Assembly (NCBI GenBank): GCA_963844805.1
Contig: CAWJPU010000008.1
Location: 62,001-126,000, forward strand
DNA length: 64,000 nt
From: JACCZR01 sp963844805
GTDB lineage: Bacteria > Actinomycetota > Thermoleophilia > Solirubrobacterales > Thermoleophilaceae
Direction: 5' to 3'
The notes beneath the pieces were generated by a model. The model searched no databases, was not told the origin of the DNA, and saw nothing but the letters and a program-made list of their open reading frames with translations. The first letter of the stretch is position 1. Every line of letters begins with the position of its first letter. This document shows positions 10,157 to 18,425 of this stretch, in pieces. The position numbers and the translations under genes were made by a program.

Positions 10157-10906
10157 TCAGCGGATGGGCGCCACTGGCCGCCTCTGCGCGGTCAGCTCGA
10201 ACACCCAGAAGTCCCGGCCCATGACCGGCACCGACACGTTGTACACCGGGACGCCTCCGAGTGCTCCCTCGAAGGTGCCCGCGTGCGCGTGGCCGTGAAG
10301 GGCCAGGTCGGGCTCGTGCTCTCGGATGGGCGCCGCCAGGCGGTCGGTTCCCAGCATCGTCCAGATCTCGCGCGGCTCGCCCTCCAGGGTGTCCGTCGTC
10401 GGCGAGTAGTGCAGCAGCGCCACCCGGTATGGGCAGTTGGCGATGGCGCGCAGCCCCTCGTCCAGGGCGGCGGCCTCCACGCCGGTCTCCGCGTACAGGG
10501 CGCGCAGCGAGGGCTCGCCGAAGTCCGGCAGGTGCGAGCCCGGGAAGCCTCCGACGAACCCCTTGACCCCGGCGATCCCGAGCTCGGCCCCGTCGAGGGT
10601 CAGGACCGTCCAGGACCGGTCGAGCACGCATACGCCCGCGTCCTCCAGCACCTCGGTCAGCTCGCGCGCCCGGTTGACGTGGTGGTCGTGGTTGCCCAGG
10701 ACGGCCACCACCGGTATGTCGAGCGCCCGCACCGCGTCGGCCAGGATCCGGCCCTGCTCGACCTCGCCGTGGGTGGTCAGGTCGCCCGCCAACAGGATCG
10801 CGTCGACGTCCTGCGCCACCGCCGCGAAGCTCTCGATCACCTGGTCGCGGATGCGAGGCTTGCAGTGGACGTCGCCGGCGGCGGCTATGCGCAGGCGTCT
10901 CTCCAC
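10157..10906 (-). CDS. Metallophosphoesterase, calcineurin-like
   Basis: Cytoplasmic binuclear-metal phosphoesterase of 249 residues if the GTG at 10906 is used (RRLRIAAAGDVHCKP). The frame is open another 80 bases upstream, but that part lacks family character. All signature blocks are present: GDVH near residue 11, GDLTTHG near 45, GNHDHH near 75, and GHAHAG near 205. These coordinate the two metals. The substrate is not predictable from sequence. It diverges from the nucleotidyltransferase-like gene starting about 60 bases away. Confidence 0.88.
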   Translation of the reverse strand: MERRLRIAAAGDVHCKPRIRDQVIESFAAVAQDVDAILLAGDLTTHGEVEQGRILADAVRALDIPVVAVLGNHDHHVNRARELTEVLEDAGVCVLDRSWTVLTLDGAELGIAGVKGFVGGFPGSHLPDFGEPSLRALYAETGVEAAALDEGLRAIANCPYRVALLHYSPTTDTLEGEPREIWTMLGTDRLAAPIREHEPDLALHGHAHAGTFEGALGGVPVYNVSVPVMGRDFWVFELTAQRRPVAPIR

Positions 10907-10967
10907 GGCGCCGACGGTACCCGCAGGAAGGGGAGTCGAATCGACAGGCGGCGGGTACGCGAGCGAC

Positions 10968-11583
10968 ATGGCGGATCTGGACCCCACTCCCGCAGCAGCT
11001 GGAGGCGACGCTTAAGCGCTCGGTCGCCGCCCTGGAGGCCGCGCGCATCCCCTACCTGCTGGGCGGCAGCCTGGCCAGCTGGGCCCGAGGCGGCCCCCAG
11101 ACCCGCAACGACCTCGACCTGATGGTGCGCCCCGAGCACGCCGAGCAGGCGCTCGCGGCGCTCGAGCGAGCCGGCATGGAGCCCGAGCGCCCGCCCGAGG
11201 AGTGGCTGCTGAAGGCGTGGGACGGCGACGTGCTGGTGGACCTGATCTTCGGCCCCGCGGGCCTGGAGCTGGACGACGAGGTCTTCGCTCGCGGCGAGCG
11301 GCTGCGCGTGCTGGGGATGAACGTCGACGTGCTCGCGATCGAGGACGTGGTCACCACGAAGCTGATGGCCATGGACGAGCGCGCCATCCGCTACGAGAGC
11401 CTGCTGCAGATCGCCCGTGCGGTGCGCGAGCAGATCGACTGGGACGCCGTTCGCGCGCGCACCGCCTCTTCGCCCTTCAGCCGTCCCTTCTTCGTCCTCC
11501 TGGAGGAGCTCGAGATCATCGGGGAGCGCGCTCCGGTCCGCGACACGAAGGTCCGCGTGATCGGCGCGGCCGAGGAGCGCTGA
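10968..11583 (+). CDS. Nucleotidyltransferase-fold protein (probable frame break near the start)
   Basis: The core has the minimal nucleotidyltransferase pattern: LLGGSLASWARGG followed by NDLDLMV, a GGS motif and a DxD-like pair, then a metal-dependent-looking third acidic position in GDVLVDLIF. It resembles the MNT/AbiEii-like fold proteins. The frame has no usable start codon; the ATG at 10968 (MADLDP) joins the frame LPQQLEATLKRSV if one base near 10986 is removed. The body from LATLK to GAAEER is intact. The stop is two bases before the next start, so it is co-transcribed with the release-factor-like gene. It could act as an antitoxin-like or tRNA-acting transferase; that is inference only. 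Confidence 0.65.
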
Positions 11584-11585
11584 CG

Positions 11586-12722
11586 ATGCAGGTCAGCGGC
11601 CCCGATCGCGAGACGCTTCGACGGCTCGCCGCGATCCGGCCTCGCGCGGGCGGCATCGTCGTGACCGCCTACCTCACGCTGGACCCGTCGGAGTTCGCCA
11701 TCCCCCGCGCGCGAGCGACGGCCGCTCGCTCGCTGATGGACGACGCCCACCGCCGCGCCGAGGACCGCAAGGACCTCGGCCACGCCGAGCGCCAGGCGCT
11801 GAAGTCGGACCTCGCGCGCGTGCGCGAGACCCTCGAGGGCGACCTCCCCACCCAGGGGGCTCACGGCGTCGCCGTGTTCGCATCAGCCGGCGCGGAGCTG
11901 TTCGACGTCCTGCGCCTTCCCCGGCCCGTCGACTCGTGCGTGGCCATCGACGCCAAGCCCTACGTCGAGCCCCTCGTGAGGCTGCACGGGGCCGAGCGCT
12001 CCTGGGCAGTGCTGCTGGCCAACCGGCGCACGGCGCGGGCCTTCACCGGGCACTCCGCGCACCTGGACGAGGTCGAGACGGTCACCGACGACGTACAGGG
12101 CCAGCACCGCCGCGGCGGCACCGAGCAGGCCCGGCGACAGCGGCACATGGAGCACGAGGTCGATCAGCACCTGCGCAACGCCGCGGGAGCGCTGTCGCGA
12201 CACAGCTTCGACCGGCTGCTGATAGGCACGCCGCACGAGCTGGTGGGCCGCCTGAAGGACGCGCTGGACACCCCGTCCCGCGAGCGGATCGCCGGCGAGG
12301 TGGACGTCGACGTCGAGCACTCCAACGCCGACCAGGTGCTCGCGGCCGCCCGGCCGGTCATGGAGGCCGACGACGAGGGCCGCGAGCGCGCGGCGCTCGA
12401 TCGCGTCAAGGAGGGCGTCGCCACCGATGGCCGCGCCGCGGCCGGCCTGCCCGGCACCCTGGAGGCCCTCGACGAGCAGCGCGTTCAGACGCTGCTCATC
12501 GAGGACGGCCTGGAGGCCGGCGGCGTGCGCTGCCCGACCTGCGACTGGCTCGGTCCCGAGGGCGACCGCTGCCCCGCCGACGGCAGCCCGCTCGAGCGCC
12601 GCGAGGACGTGCTCGAGGACGCGACCGAGCGCGCGCTCGCTCAGTCGGCCGAGGTTTTCGTGATCAGGCGCTTCGAGGATCTGCGCCCGCTGGGCGGGAT
12701 CGGCGCGGTGCTTAGGTTCTAG
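11586..12722 (+). CDS. Bacterial archaeo-eukaryotic release factor (baeRF/eRF1-like) family protein
   Basis: 378 residues from ATG 11586. The middle domain carries GGTEQARRQRHMEHEVDQHL (near residue 180), the block that in bacterial eRF1-like proteins replaces the eukaryotic GGQ loop. Upstream, RSWAVLLANRRTARAF and downstream FDRLLIGTPHELVGRL match the RNase H-like eRF1 domain 2. The C-terminus has a CPTC...C zinc-ribbon-like segment (about residues 318-335). Characterised relatives (for example the VLRF1/Vms1 group) act on peptidyl-tRNA during ribosome rescue; that role here is inferred. Two bases separate it from the upstream gene. Confidence 0.78.
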   Translation: MQVSGPDRETLRRLAAIRPRAGGIVVTAYLTLDPSEFAIPRARATAARSLMDDAHRRAEDRKDLGHAERQALKSDLARVRETLEGDLPTQGAHGVAVFASAGAELFDVLRLPRPVDSCVAIDAKPYVEPLVRLHGAERSWAVLLANRRTARAFTGHSAHLDEVETVTDDVQGQHRRGGTEQARRQRHMEHEVDQHLRNAAGALSRHSFDRLLIGTPHELVGRLKDALDTPSRERIAGEVDVDVEHSNADQVLAAARPVMEADDEGRERAALDRVKEGVATDGRAAAGLPGTLEALDEQRVQTLLIEDGLEAGGVRCPTCDWLGPEGDRCPADGSPLERREDVLEDATERALAQSAEVFVIRRFEDLRPLGGIGAVLRF

Positions 12723-12743
12723 AGAGAAGGAGGCCGTACGCAC

Positions 12744-13023
12744 GTGGAGCGAGGACGCGACCTGCCGCCGGACCCCGAGGAGCGCGAGGAGGACCCCCAC
12801 AGGTCGCTCAACAACCCGGTCGGCGAGCCGGATCCCACCGAGTGGCCGGACCCCTACGAGCAGCGCGAGGATCCGCGCGATCCGCCCGACCCCGACGGCG
12901 AGCCCTTCGGCGAGGAGCCCCACCCGCCGACCGGCAGCCGGTCCACGAGCGAGCCGCACCCCCAGCAGGACATCGAGGCCGGGCGACGTCGGCCCGCCCG
13001 AGCGCGACCGGCTCGACGACTGA
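12744..13023 (+). CDS. Small Pro/Glu/Asp-rich hypothetical protein (frame break near the C-terminus)
   Basis: Starts at the GTG at 12744 after a GAGAAGGAGG ribosome-binding site. The sequence is highly charged and Pro-rich (DLPPDPEEREEDPHRSL; DPTEWPDPYEQREDP). As written, the frame ends in an uncharacteristic Arg-rich tail at 13031. A one-base shift near 12978, in a GGCCGGGC tract, gives instead DVGPPERDRLDD and a TGA at 13023, which fits the composition and removes an overlap with the convergent gene. I therefore prefer 13023 as the end (about 92 residues). Disordered; function unknown. Confidence 0.6.
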
Positions 13024-13027
13024 CGGC

Positions 13028-13177
13028 CTAGATCTCGGGCGGCTGCTCGGGCCCCGGCGGCTGGGGCGGTGCCGGGGTCGGCTCTGGCCCCGGAACCGGC
13101 GGTCCGGGCCCGGGGCTCGGCGTGGGCGGAGTAGGCGCGGGTCCGGGTGGCGGGCCCGGGGTCTCGAGAGGGTTCAT
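13028..13177 (-). CDS. Proline-rich 49-residue protein
   Basis: ATG at 13177, TAG at 13028. The product is almost entirely Pro, Gly, Thr and Ala in PGPxP-type repeats, beginning MNPLETPGPPPG and ending PPGPEQPPEI. Such a chain would be extended (polyproline II) and disordered. It is convergent with the charged Pro-rich gene 12744-13023 and both have the same biased composition. No signal peptide, so if it is expressed it is cytoplasmic. Short and compositionally biased, hence moderate confidence. Confidence 0.45.
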   Translation of the reverse strand: MNPLETPGPPPGPAPTPPTPSPGPGPPVPGPEPTPAPPQPPGPEQPPEI

Positions 13178-13215
13178 GACCGTCCTCTACCCGATCGCGC
13201 GGCTCGCCCCACGGG

Positions 13216-13533
13216 CTAGCGCAGCTGGAGGGTGTCGGCCACGCCGGTGAGCTCGAGCACCCGGCGCGGGGCGCCGGCGGGAGCCACGACCGCGAAGCGC
13301 GACCCGACGCGGGTCAGGCGGCGCTGCGCGTTGAGCAGCACGGCCACCCCCGAGGAGTCGAGATGGGTCGTCTCGGTGAGGTCGACCACGACCTCCTTGG
13401 GCCGCTCGGCGACCTCCTCGCGAAGCACGTGACCCAGCTCACGCGCGGTGGCCAGGTCGACGTCGCCCTTCGGCTCCACGACGCGCACGCCGTCGTCCTC
13501 GGACCGGCGGATTTCGAGTTCTGAACCTGCCAT
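13216..13533 (-). CDS. STAS domain anti-sigma factor antagonist
   Basis: 105-residue SpoIIAA/RsbV-type protein. The antagonist binds an anti-sigma kinase and frees a sigma factor when unphosphorylated. The diagnostic phosphorylation segment is HLDSSGVAVLL near residue 58, with the acceptor Ser in DSSG. The fold elements EPKGDVDLATARELGHVL and VVVDLTETT precede it. A SigB/F-like sigma factor lies 900 bases away, on the other strand, consistent with a partner-switching system, but no anti-sigma kinase gene is in the window. Confidence 0.88.
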   Translation of the reverse strand: MAGSELEIRRSEDDGVRVVEPKGDVDLATARELGHVLREEVAERPKEVVVDLTETTHLDSSGVAVLLNAQRRLTRVGSRFAVVAPAGAPRRVLELTGVADTLQLR

Positions 13534-13619
13534 CGAGACCTCCTGGAGCGAACAGCTTCTCCCTCGGAGGTCCAGCGCCTCCCCTGCCGAGGGGCGAAGT
13601 CCCTACACCGTCATTCTAG

Positions 13620-14240
13620 CTACGGCCCCCGGACGCTCAGGCGATGAAGGCTCACCCGCGGGCTGCCCGGGGCCGGGCGGCTGTCCACCTCCCAGCCCTC
13701 CCGGGCCCGCTCGAGGAACTCCTCCGCGGGCGTTCGCCCCGGGTCGGCGATCAGCACCTCCGATCGCGGGCCGGCCAGCCGCGGGAGCAGGTCCAGCAGC
13801 AGGGGCACGTTCCCTCTGTCGTACAGCACGTCGGAGGCCAGCACGACCGGCCAGGGCGCCCGCGCGACCAGCGGCTCGGGCTCCTGCCACGAGCAGCGCA
13901 GGACCTCGAGCTCGACCCCGTTGGCCTCGGCGTTGCGCTGTGTCAGCTCGACCGCCGGGGCCGACCAGTCGGTGGCGGTGACGCGCCCGCCCGCTCGCGC
14001 GGCGGCCACGGCCACCAGCCCGAGGCCGCAGCCCAACTCCAGGGTGGGGGCGCCGCGCAGGGAGCGCACCGCCATCACCCGCGCCAGCGCGAGGGAGCTC
14101 GCCCACAGCTCGGCCCAGTAGGGCAGCAGCTCCTCGCGATCGAAGGCCTCGTCGGTGAGAAGGCCCTCCGGGTCACCCGGACGGAGCACGCGCAGCTCCC
14201 CGCCGGGCAGGCCCACGACCTCTTCGACGAACTCCGCCAC
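13620..14240 (-). CDS. Class I SAM-dependent methyltransferase (METTL20/ETFB-lysine-type fold)
   Basis: 206 residues. The SAM-binding motif I is TLELGCGLGLVAVAAARAG near residues 66-84; post-I acidic residue in VTATDWS; motif IV-like VLASDVLYDRGN. The order and the VLASDVLY block resemble the methyltransferase_16 group that modifies proteins on lysine. The target protein cannot be named. It is divergent from the sigma factor gene at 14433, with a 192-base shared upstream region. Confidence 0.8.
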   Translation of the reverse strand: MAEFVEEVVGLPGGELRVLRPGDPEGLLTDEAFDREELLPYWAELWASSLALARVMAVRSLRGAPTLELGCGLGLVAVAAARAGGRVTATDWSAPAVELTQRNAEANGVELEVLRCSWQEPEPLVARAPWPVVLASDVLYDRGNVPLLLDLLPRLAGPRSEVLIADPGRTPAEEFLERAREGWEVDSRPAPGSPRVSLHRLSVRGP

Positions 14241-14280
14241 GGCGGCACTGAGGTTAGGACCGTTCCTTGTGCCAATCGAC

Positions 14281-14310
14281 GTTTGGGGTACCCCGGGCTG
14301 ATGGGGATAA
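14281..14310 (+). promoter_or_regulatory. Candidate SigB/SigF-type promoter
   Basis: GTTTGG at 14281 and GGGGATAA at 14303-14310 resemble the GTTT...GGGTAT pattern of actinobacterial SigB/SigF promoters, upstream of a SigB-like gene. The spacing is a few bases wider than the usual 14-16 and the -10 is imperfect, so autoregulation is only a suggestion. Confidence 0.3.
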
Positions 14311-14432
14311 CTCGTGCAGACTGCAAGGGCGGAGTTCTCCGACCGAGCGGTTGCTCGTTAAGTGGGACGGACTTTGGCCGTAGTGACGGCTTCCGGACGG
14401 ACCTTCAGACCGATGTTCCGACCGGAGGTCCC

Positions 14433-15234
14433 ATGTCCACTGCAGTTGCCCCTGCGGCGCCACCCGCGCTTCGCTCCCAGCCCAAGCGAGACCCTCGCGA
14501 GGCTCGTGACACCGAGCTGCTGATCAGCTACCACCGCCACGGCGATCTGGAGGCGCGCGAGGAGCTCGCGGCCCGCTTCGTTCCCGTGGCCCGCGACCTG
14601 GCGTCGCGCTACCGCCACACCAACGAGCCGCAGGAGGACCTCGTACAGGTGGCTTGCCTCGGGCTCATGAAGGCGATCGACCGCTTCGAGCCGGCGCGCG
14701 GCTCGCGCTTCATGAGCTACGCCGTTCCGACCATGGTCGGCGAGCTCAAGCGGCACTTCCGCGACAAGGGCTGGGCACTGCACGTCCCGCGCGAGCTCCA
14801 GGAGCGCGTGCTCAACGTCAACCGGGCGACCGAGTCGCTGTCCAAGCGCCTGGGACGGTCGCCGACAACGGCGGAGATCGCCGACACCCTGCACATGCCG
14901 ACCGAAGCCGTCCTCGAGGCCCAGGAGGCGGGCACGGCCTACGACGCATCGTCGCTCGACCAGCCGCTGACGGTCACCGAGGACGAGAGCGGCACCCTGC
15001 TGGACACCCTCGGCGGACGACGACGGCGGCTACGACTTCGTGGAGCTGTCGGTCGCCGTCGCCCCGACCGTCCGCGCCCTGCCCCCGCGGGAGCAGGAGA
15101 TCCTGCGGCTGCGGTTCGTGGAGGACCTGACCCAGCGCGAGATCGGCGAGCGCGTGGGCGTCTCGCAGATGCACGTCTCTCGCCTGCTGCGCCGCGCGCT
15201 CGACAAGGTGAACGCGGCCGCGCAGACGGCCTAG
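14433..15234 (+). CDS. SigB/SigF-family RNA polymerase sigma factor (one-base frame break)
   Basis: Alternative sigma factor of the group 3 SigB/F/G type. ATG 14433 follows GGAGG at 14424-14428. Region 2 is intact (DLVQVACLGLMKAIDRFEPARGSRFMSYAVP..., then MVGELKRHFRDKGWALHVP), and region 3 (RATESLSKRLGRSPTTAEI) follows. Near 15015 in a GGCGGACGACGACGG tract the frame slips; one base restores DDDGGYDFVELSVAV and region 4 with its helix-turn-helix (LTQREIGERVGVSQMHVSRL). Corrected length is about 266 residues. With the nearby STAS antagonist this suggests a general-stress partner-switching circuit. Confidence 0.86.
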
Positions 15235-15311
15235 AACGCCCGAGCCCGGGCGTTTGGGCGCGTTCCAGGCAGGGGAGGCCATCGACGAGGAAACCACGAG
15301 GAGGAGAGCCG

Positions 15312-16164
15312 GTGGCGAAAGACCGCAAGGAGAACCCGACGCTCGCGGCGCACGTGGCCGAGGCCGCCGGCGGCGAGCGTGAGATCGAGTCGCACCTGGC
15401 GGCGCACCTGCTTCTCGTCACGCGCGCGCAGCATCACGCGCGCCTCGAGCGTCACATCGAGGGCGGCAAGGCGCGGGTCGATCGCCTCGAGCGACGGCTG
15501 AAGGACCTCGGCGGCAGCGTCCGCAGCATTCCCAAGCCGTCGAAGCCGGCGAAGCAGGTCCGCGGCGCCGCCAAGACCGCTCAGAGCCGCGCGACGAAGG
15601 TGGCGGAGGACAGCGCCAAGAAGGTCCGCGACGCCGCCGAGCTTCGCCGCGTGCTCGAGGCCGCGCGGGACGAGCAGGAGGAGGCGCTGCGTCAGACGGG
15701 CGCCTACAACGCGCTGCGCGCGCTGGCCAAGGCCTCCGGCGACAAGGACACCGCGAAGCTCGCCAAGCGCCTGCGCAAGGAGCACAAGGAGTGGGCGGAG
15801 TTCCTCACCGAAGAGATGAAGTCGCTGTCGAAGAAGCTGGTCAAGGCGGAGGGCGAGGAGCGAGAGCAGGCGACCGCCCGCCGGCGCTCGGCGAGCGCCA
15901 AGCGGGCCGCGTCGTCGCGTAGGCGCAAGACGTCATCCTCGCGCACCAGCCGCTCCGACCTCCGGCGGCTCGCGCGCCAAGTCGAGCGCGAGCGGCTCCC
16001 GGTCGCGGAGCAGCTCCGGGCGCAGCACCGCCAAGCGCAGCACCGCGAAGCGCAGCACCGCGAAGCGCAGCACCGCTAAGCGCAGCACGGCGAAGCGCAG
16101 CACGGCAAAGCGCAGCACGGCGAAGCGCAGCACGGCAAAGCGCAGCACGGCAAAGCGCAGCTAG
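15312..16164 (+). CDS. DUF892-like coiled protein with lysine/arginine-rich repeat tail (one-base frame break)
   Basis: GTG 15312 after GAGGAGAG. Helical domain: IESHLAAHLLLVTRAQHHAR, then LERRLKDLGG, a charged linker and a second helix pair ending KEWAEFLTEEMKSL, the layout of DUF892 (YciE/YciF-like) proteins and close to the gene at 17743-18423. After SSRRRKTSSSRTS the written frame gives an odd AQHRE repeat and stops at 16079. Shifting one base near 15955 instead gives SGGSRAKSSASGSRSRSSSG and about nine copies of the pentapeptide KRSTA, ending at a TAG at 16164. That basic, histone H1-like tail fits the family better. Possible role in stress or nucleoid binding is inference. Confidence 0.72.
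16020..16160 (+). repeat. 15-base tandem repeat, nine full units plus a partial
   Basis: The unit GCGCAGCACSGCRAA repeats nine times from 16020 to 16154 and is followed by six more bases. Units differ only at a few third-codon-type positions (C/G, A/G, T). Because 15 is a multiple of three, the array codes a pentapeptide repeat; the frame that yields Lys-Arg-Ser-Thr-Ala is the one linked to the end of the DUF892-like gene. The pattern of silent differences supports that coding frame. Confidence 0.9.
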
Positions 16165-16188
16165 CGCCCCACGGGGTATAGACCCGGG

Positions 16189-17112
16189 GTGGCCACGCCA
16201 CCCGAACACCCGACCGACCTCCCGGGCCGGTCGTGGTGGCTGACGCTCAAGCGCACGTTCTCGGAGTTCCAGGACGACAACCTCACCGACTGGGCGGCGG
16301 CGCTGACCTACTACGGGCTGCTCGCCCTGTTCCCGGCCCTGATCGCGCTGGTCTCGATCGTCGGGCTGGTCATCGACCCGCAGACGCTGACCGACGCGCT
16401 GACCGACGTCATCGAGGACCTCGGGCCCGAGTCCGCGGTCGACACGTTCAAGGGCCCGATCGACACCATCGCCAACTCGGACCGCACCGGCGTGGTGTTC
16501 CTGATCGTGGGCGTGGTGGGCGCACTGTTCTCGGCCTCGGGATACGTGGGCGCGTTCGGCCGCGCCTCGAACGAGATCTACGAGACCGAGGAGGGCCGGC
16601 CGGTCCACAAGCTGCGCCCCCTCCAGATGCTGATCACGCTGGCGATGGTGCTCTTGCTCGCGCTCGTGCTGGTCGCGCTGGTGGTGAGCGGCCCGATCGC
16701 GCGGGCGGTGGGCGAGGCGCTGGGCGTGGGCGACACGGGGCTGACGGTCTGGAACGTCGCGAAGTGGCCGGTGCTGCTGGTGGTGGTGCTGCTGATGATC
16801 GCCGTCCTCTACTACACGGCGCCCAACGCCAAGCTCCCGAAGTTCCAGTGGGTCTCGCCCGGCAGCGTGCTGGCTGTCCTGGCCTGGATCCTCGCCTCCG
16901 GCCTGTTCGCGCTCTACGTCGCGAACTTCGGCTCCTACAACAAGACCTACGGGACGCTCGGCGGCGTCGTGACCCTGCTCATCTGGATGTGGCTCACCAA
17001 CATCGCGGTGCTGTTCGGCGCAGAGCTGAACTCAGAGCTCGAGCGAAGCCGCGAGCTCGCGGCCGGAACGCCAGGCGCCGAGGAGGAGCTTCAACTGCCG
17101 CCCCGCGGGTAG
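16189..17112 (+). CDS. YihY/BrkB-family inner membrane protein
   Basis: 307 residues from GTG 16189. Six hydrophobic segments follow the family opening DNLTDWAAALTYYGLLALFPALIALVS (residues about 27-50, written here in part). Other family marks: SASGYVGAFGRASNEIYE and the C-terminal YGTLGGVVTLLIWMWLTN, then AVLFGAELNSELER. Long misnamed ribonuclease BN; the true role is unknown, with links to envelope stress and solute tolerance. The gene follows the DUF892-like gene by 24 bases (corrected end) and precedes the SRPBCC gene by 9, so a short operon is likely. Confidence 0.9.
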   Translation: MATPPEHPTDLPGRSWWLTLKRTFSEFQDDNLTDWAAALTYYGLLALFPALIALVSIVGLVIDPQTLTDALTDVIEDLGPESAVDTFKGPIDTIANSDRTGVVFLIVGVVGALFSASGYVGAFGRASNEIYETEEGRPVHKLRPLQMLITLAMVLLLALVLVALVVSGPIARAVGEALGVGDTGLTVWNVAKWPVLLVVVLLMIAVLYYTAPNAKLPKFQWVSPGSVLAVLAWILASGLFALYVANFGSYNKTYGTLGGVVTLLIWMWLTNIAVLFGAELNSELERSRELAAGTPGAEEELQLPPRG

Positions 17113-17121
17113 ACGAGCGCC

Positions 17122-17598
17122 GTGGCCCGCAACGAGCGCTACGTCCCGGTGCCGCCGCGGCGCGTCTTCGAGATCCTGGCCGACCCACGCCAGTACGGCT
17201 ACGTGGTGGTCGGCTCCAAGCACGTGCGCGAGTGGGACCAAGACTGGCCCGCCAAGGGGTCGAAGTTCCACCACACCGTGGGATACGGCCCGCTTGCGGT
17301 CAGGGACAGCACCTACGTCGTCGAGAGCGACCCGCCGCACAGGCTCGAGCTGATCGCCCGCGCGATCCCGGTCGGCAAGGCGAAGGTGACCTTCGAGCTC
17401 GAGGCGGAGAACGGCGGCACCCACGTCACAGTCGTCGAGGACCCGCTGCTGCCCAAGGTGGTGCACATGCTCATGCCGACCTTCCACGCGCTGACACGGG
17501 TGCGCAACCGCGAGACGCTGCGCCGCCTGGGCGAGCTCGCCGTGGGGGCGCCCGCCGAGCGCGAGCGCGTCGCGGTGGAAGAGGGCGCTGCCGGCTGA
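17122..17598 (+). CDS. SRPBCC (START-like) family protein
   Basis: 158 residues from a GTG at 17122. The start RYVPVPPRRVFEILADPRQYGYVVVG is the beta-alpha-alpha opening of polyketide-cyclase/START-like folds that hold hydrophobic ligands. Later strands (YVVESDPPHRLELIAR, KVTFELEAENGGTHVTVVED) and the long C-terminal helix (NRETLRRLGELAVG) complete it. Ligand unknown. Nine bases after the YihY-like gene; a hairpin terminator follows downstream. Confidence 0.82.
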   Translation: MARNERYVPVPPRRVFEILADPRQYGYVVVGSKHVREWDQDWPAKGSKFHHTVGYGPLAVRDSTYVVESDPPHRLELIARAIPVGKAKVTFELEAENGGTHVTVVEDPLLPKVVHMLMPTFHALTRVRNRETLRRLGELAVGAPAERERVAVEEGAAG

Positions 17599-17681
17599 CC
17601 TGGACAGCGTCTTGCCCTGGTCGGCGCCCGCTGGCCGTGCCGGATGGGGCGCGCGCCCCGGCGAAGCGACACGTACCCGAG

Positions 17682-17710
17682 AAAAACGCTCAGGGCGCTG
17701 AGCGTTTTTT
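17682..17710. terminator. Bidirectional intrinsic terminator
   Basis: A stem of CGCTCAG with CTGAGCG around a GGCG loop, flanked by A5 on the left and T6 on the right, so the A/T tracts extend the stem and provide a U-run in both directions. It lies between the convergent SRPBCC gene (ends 17598) and DUF892 gene (ends 17743). Confidence 0.88.
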
Positions 17711-17742
17711 CAGCAGGTGTGCGCTCCTCCCCGGGCGCGCGG

Positions 17743-18423
17743 TCAGCGCTTCCTGCGGGAGCCGCCCGAGCGGGAGCCGCCTGAGCGCGAGCCGCCGGAC
17801 CGCGAGCCGTTCGAGCGCGAACCACTCGACCGGCGCCTGGGCTTCGCCCGCTGGTCGGGCGGGATCTCCTGGCGCACGACCTCCTTGGTCAGCACCGGGA
17901 TCTGCTTCTCCAGGAAGTTCGCCATCCGCTCCTCCTGGCGCCGGAAGTCCCGGGCCAGCTTGACCGTCTCGCGATCGCCGAGCTGTTCGGCGAGCGTCTC
18001 GATCGCGACGTAGTTCGCGATCTCTTGATGCTCGTCGTGGTACTCGGTCTTGGCGTTGTGGAGCATCTTGTCCGCCTCGCCGGTTCCGCGCGCGAGGTGC
18101 AGCTGCCCGGTCGCCGCGGCCGCCGCCTTCGAGGTGGCCGATGCCACCTTGGAGGCCGCCTCGCTGACGACGTCGGGGGCACCATCGGGCACACCCGGCA
18201 CTCGCTCGGCCTTGCCGCCGAGCTTCTTGATCCGCCGCTCCAGGCCCCTGGCCTGCGCCTTGGTCTCCTTGAGGTGCTGCTGCAGTCGCTTCTTGTACGG
18301 CGCGCGGGTCGTCATCCCGATGTGGAGCTGGAGCGCGGTCTCGAGCTCCTTCTCCTTGCCGTAGGCCTCGTTCAGGTACTGGATCAGCTTCAGGTCGCCG
18401 GTCTGGAGTTCCTTCTTCGCCAT
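17743..18423 (-). CDS. DUF892 (YciF-like ferritin-fold) protein with Ser/Gly/Arg repeat tail
   Basis: 226 residues from ATG 18423. Opening LKLIQYLNEAYGKEKELETAL and later TEYHDEHQEIANYVAIETLA give the two helix pairs and Glu/His residues of the DUF892 ferritin-like fold. After residue 195 the chain becomes a low-complexity basic tail of GGSRSGGSRS repeats ending RRKR. It is a paralogue of the gene at 15312 and both carry independent basic repeat tails. E. coli YciF-type proteins are stress-induced, but metal binding here is unproven. It starts 2 bases after the small acidic gene, with which it must be co-transcribed. Confidence 0.85.
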   Translation of the reverse strand: MAKKELQTGDLKLIQYLNEAYGKEKELETALQLHIGMTTRAPYKKRLQQHLKETKAQARGLERRIKKLGGKAERVPGVPDGAPDVVSEAASKVASATSKAAAAATGQLHLARGTGEADKMLHNAKTEYHDEHQEIANYVAIETLAEQLGDRETVKLARDFRRQEERMANFLEKQIPVLTKEVVRQEIPPDQRAKPRRRSSGSRSNGSRSGGSRSGGSRSGGSRRKR

Positions 18424-18425
18424 TG

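Noticed and set aside
16020..16160. Tandem repeat considered as a CRISPR array
   Set aside because: Units are contiguous with no spacers, 15 bases long, and code a pentapeptide repeat.
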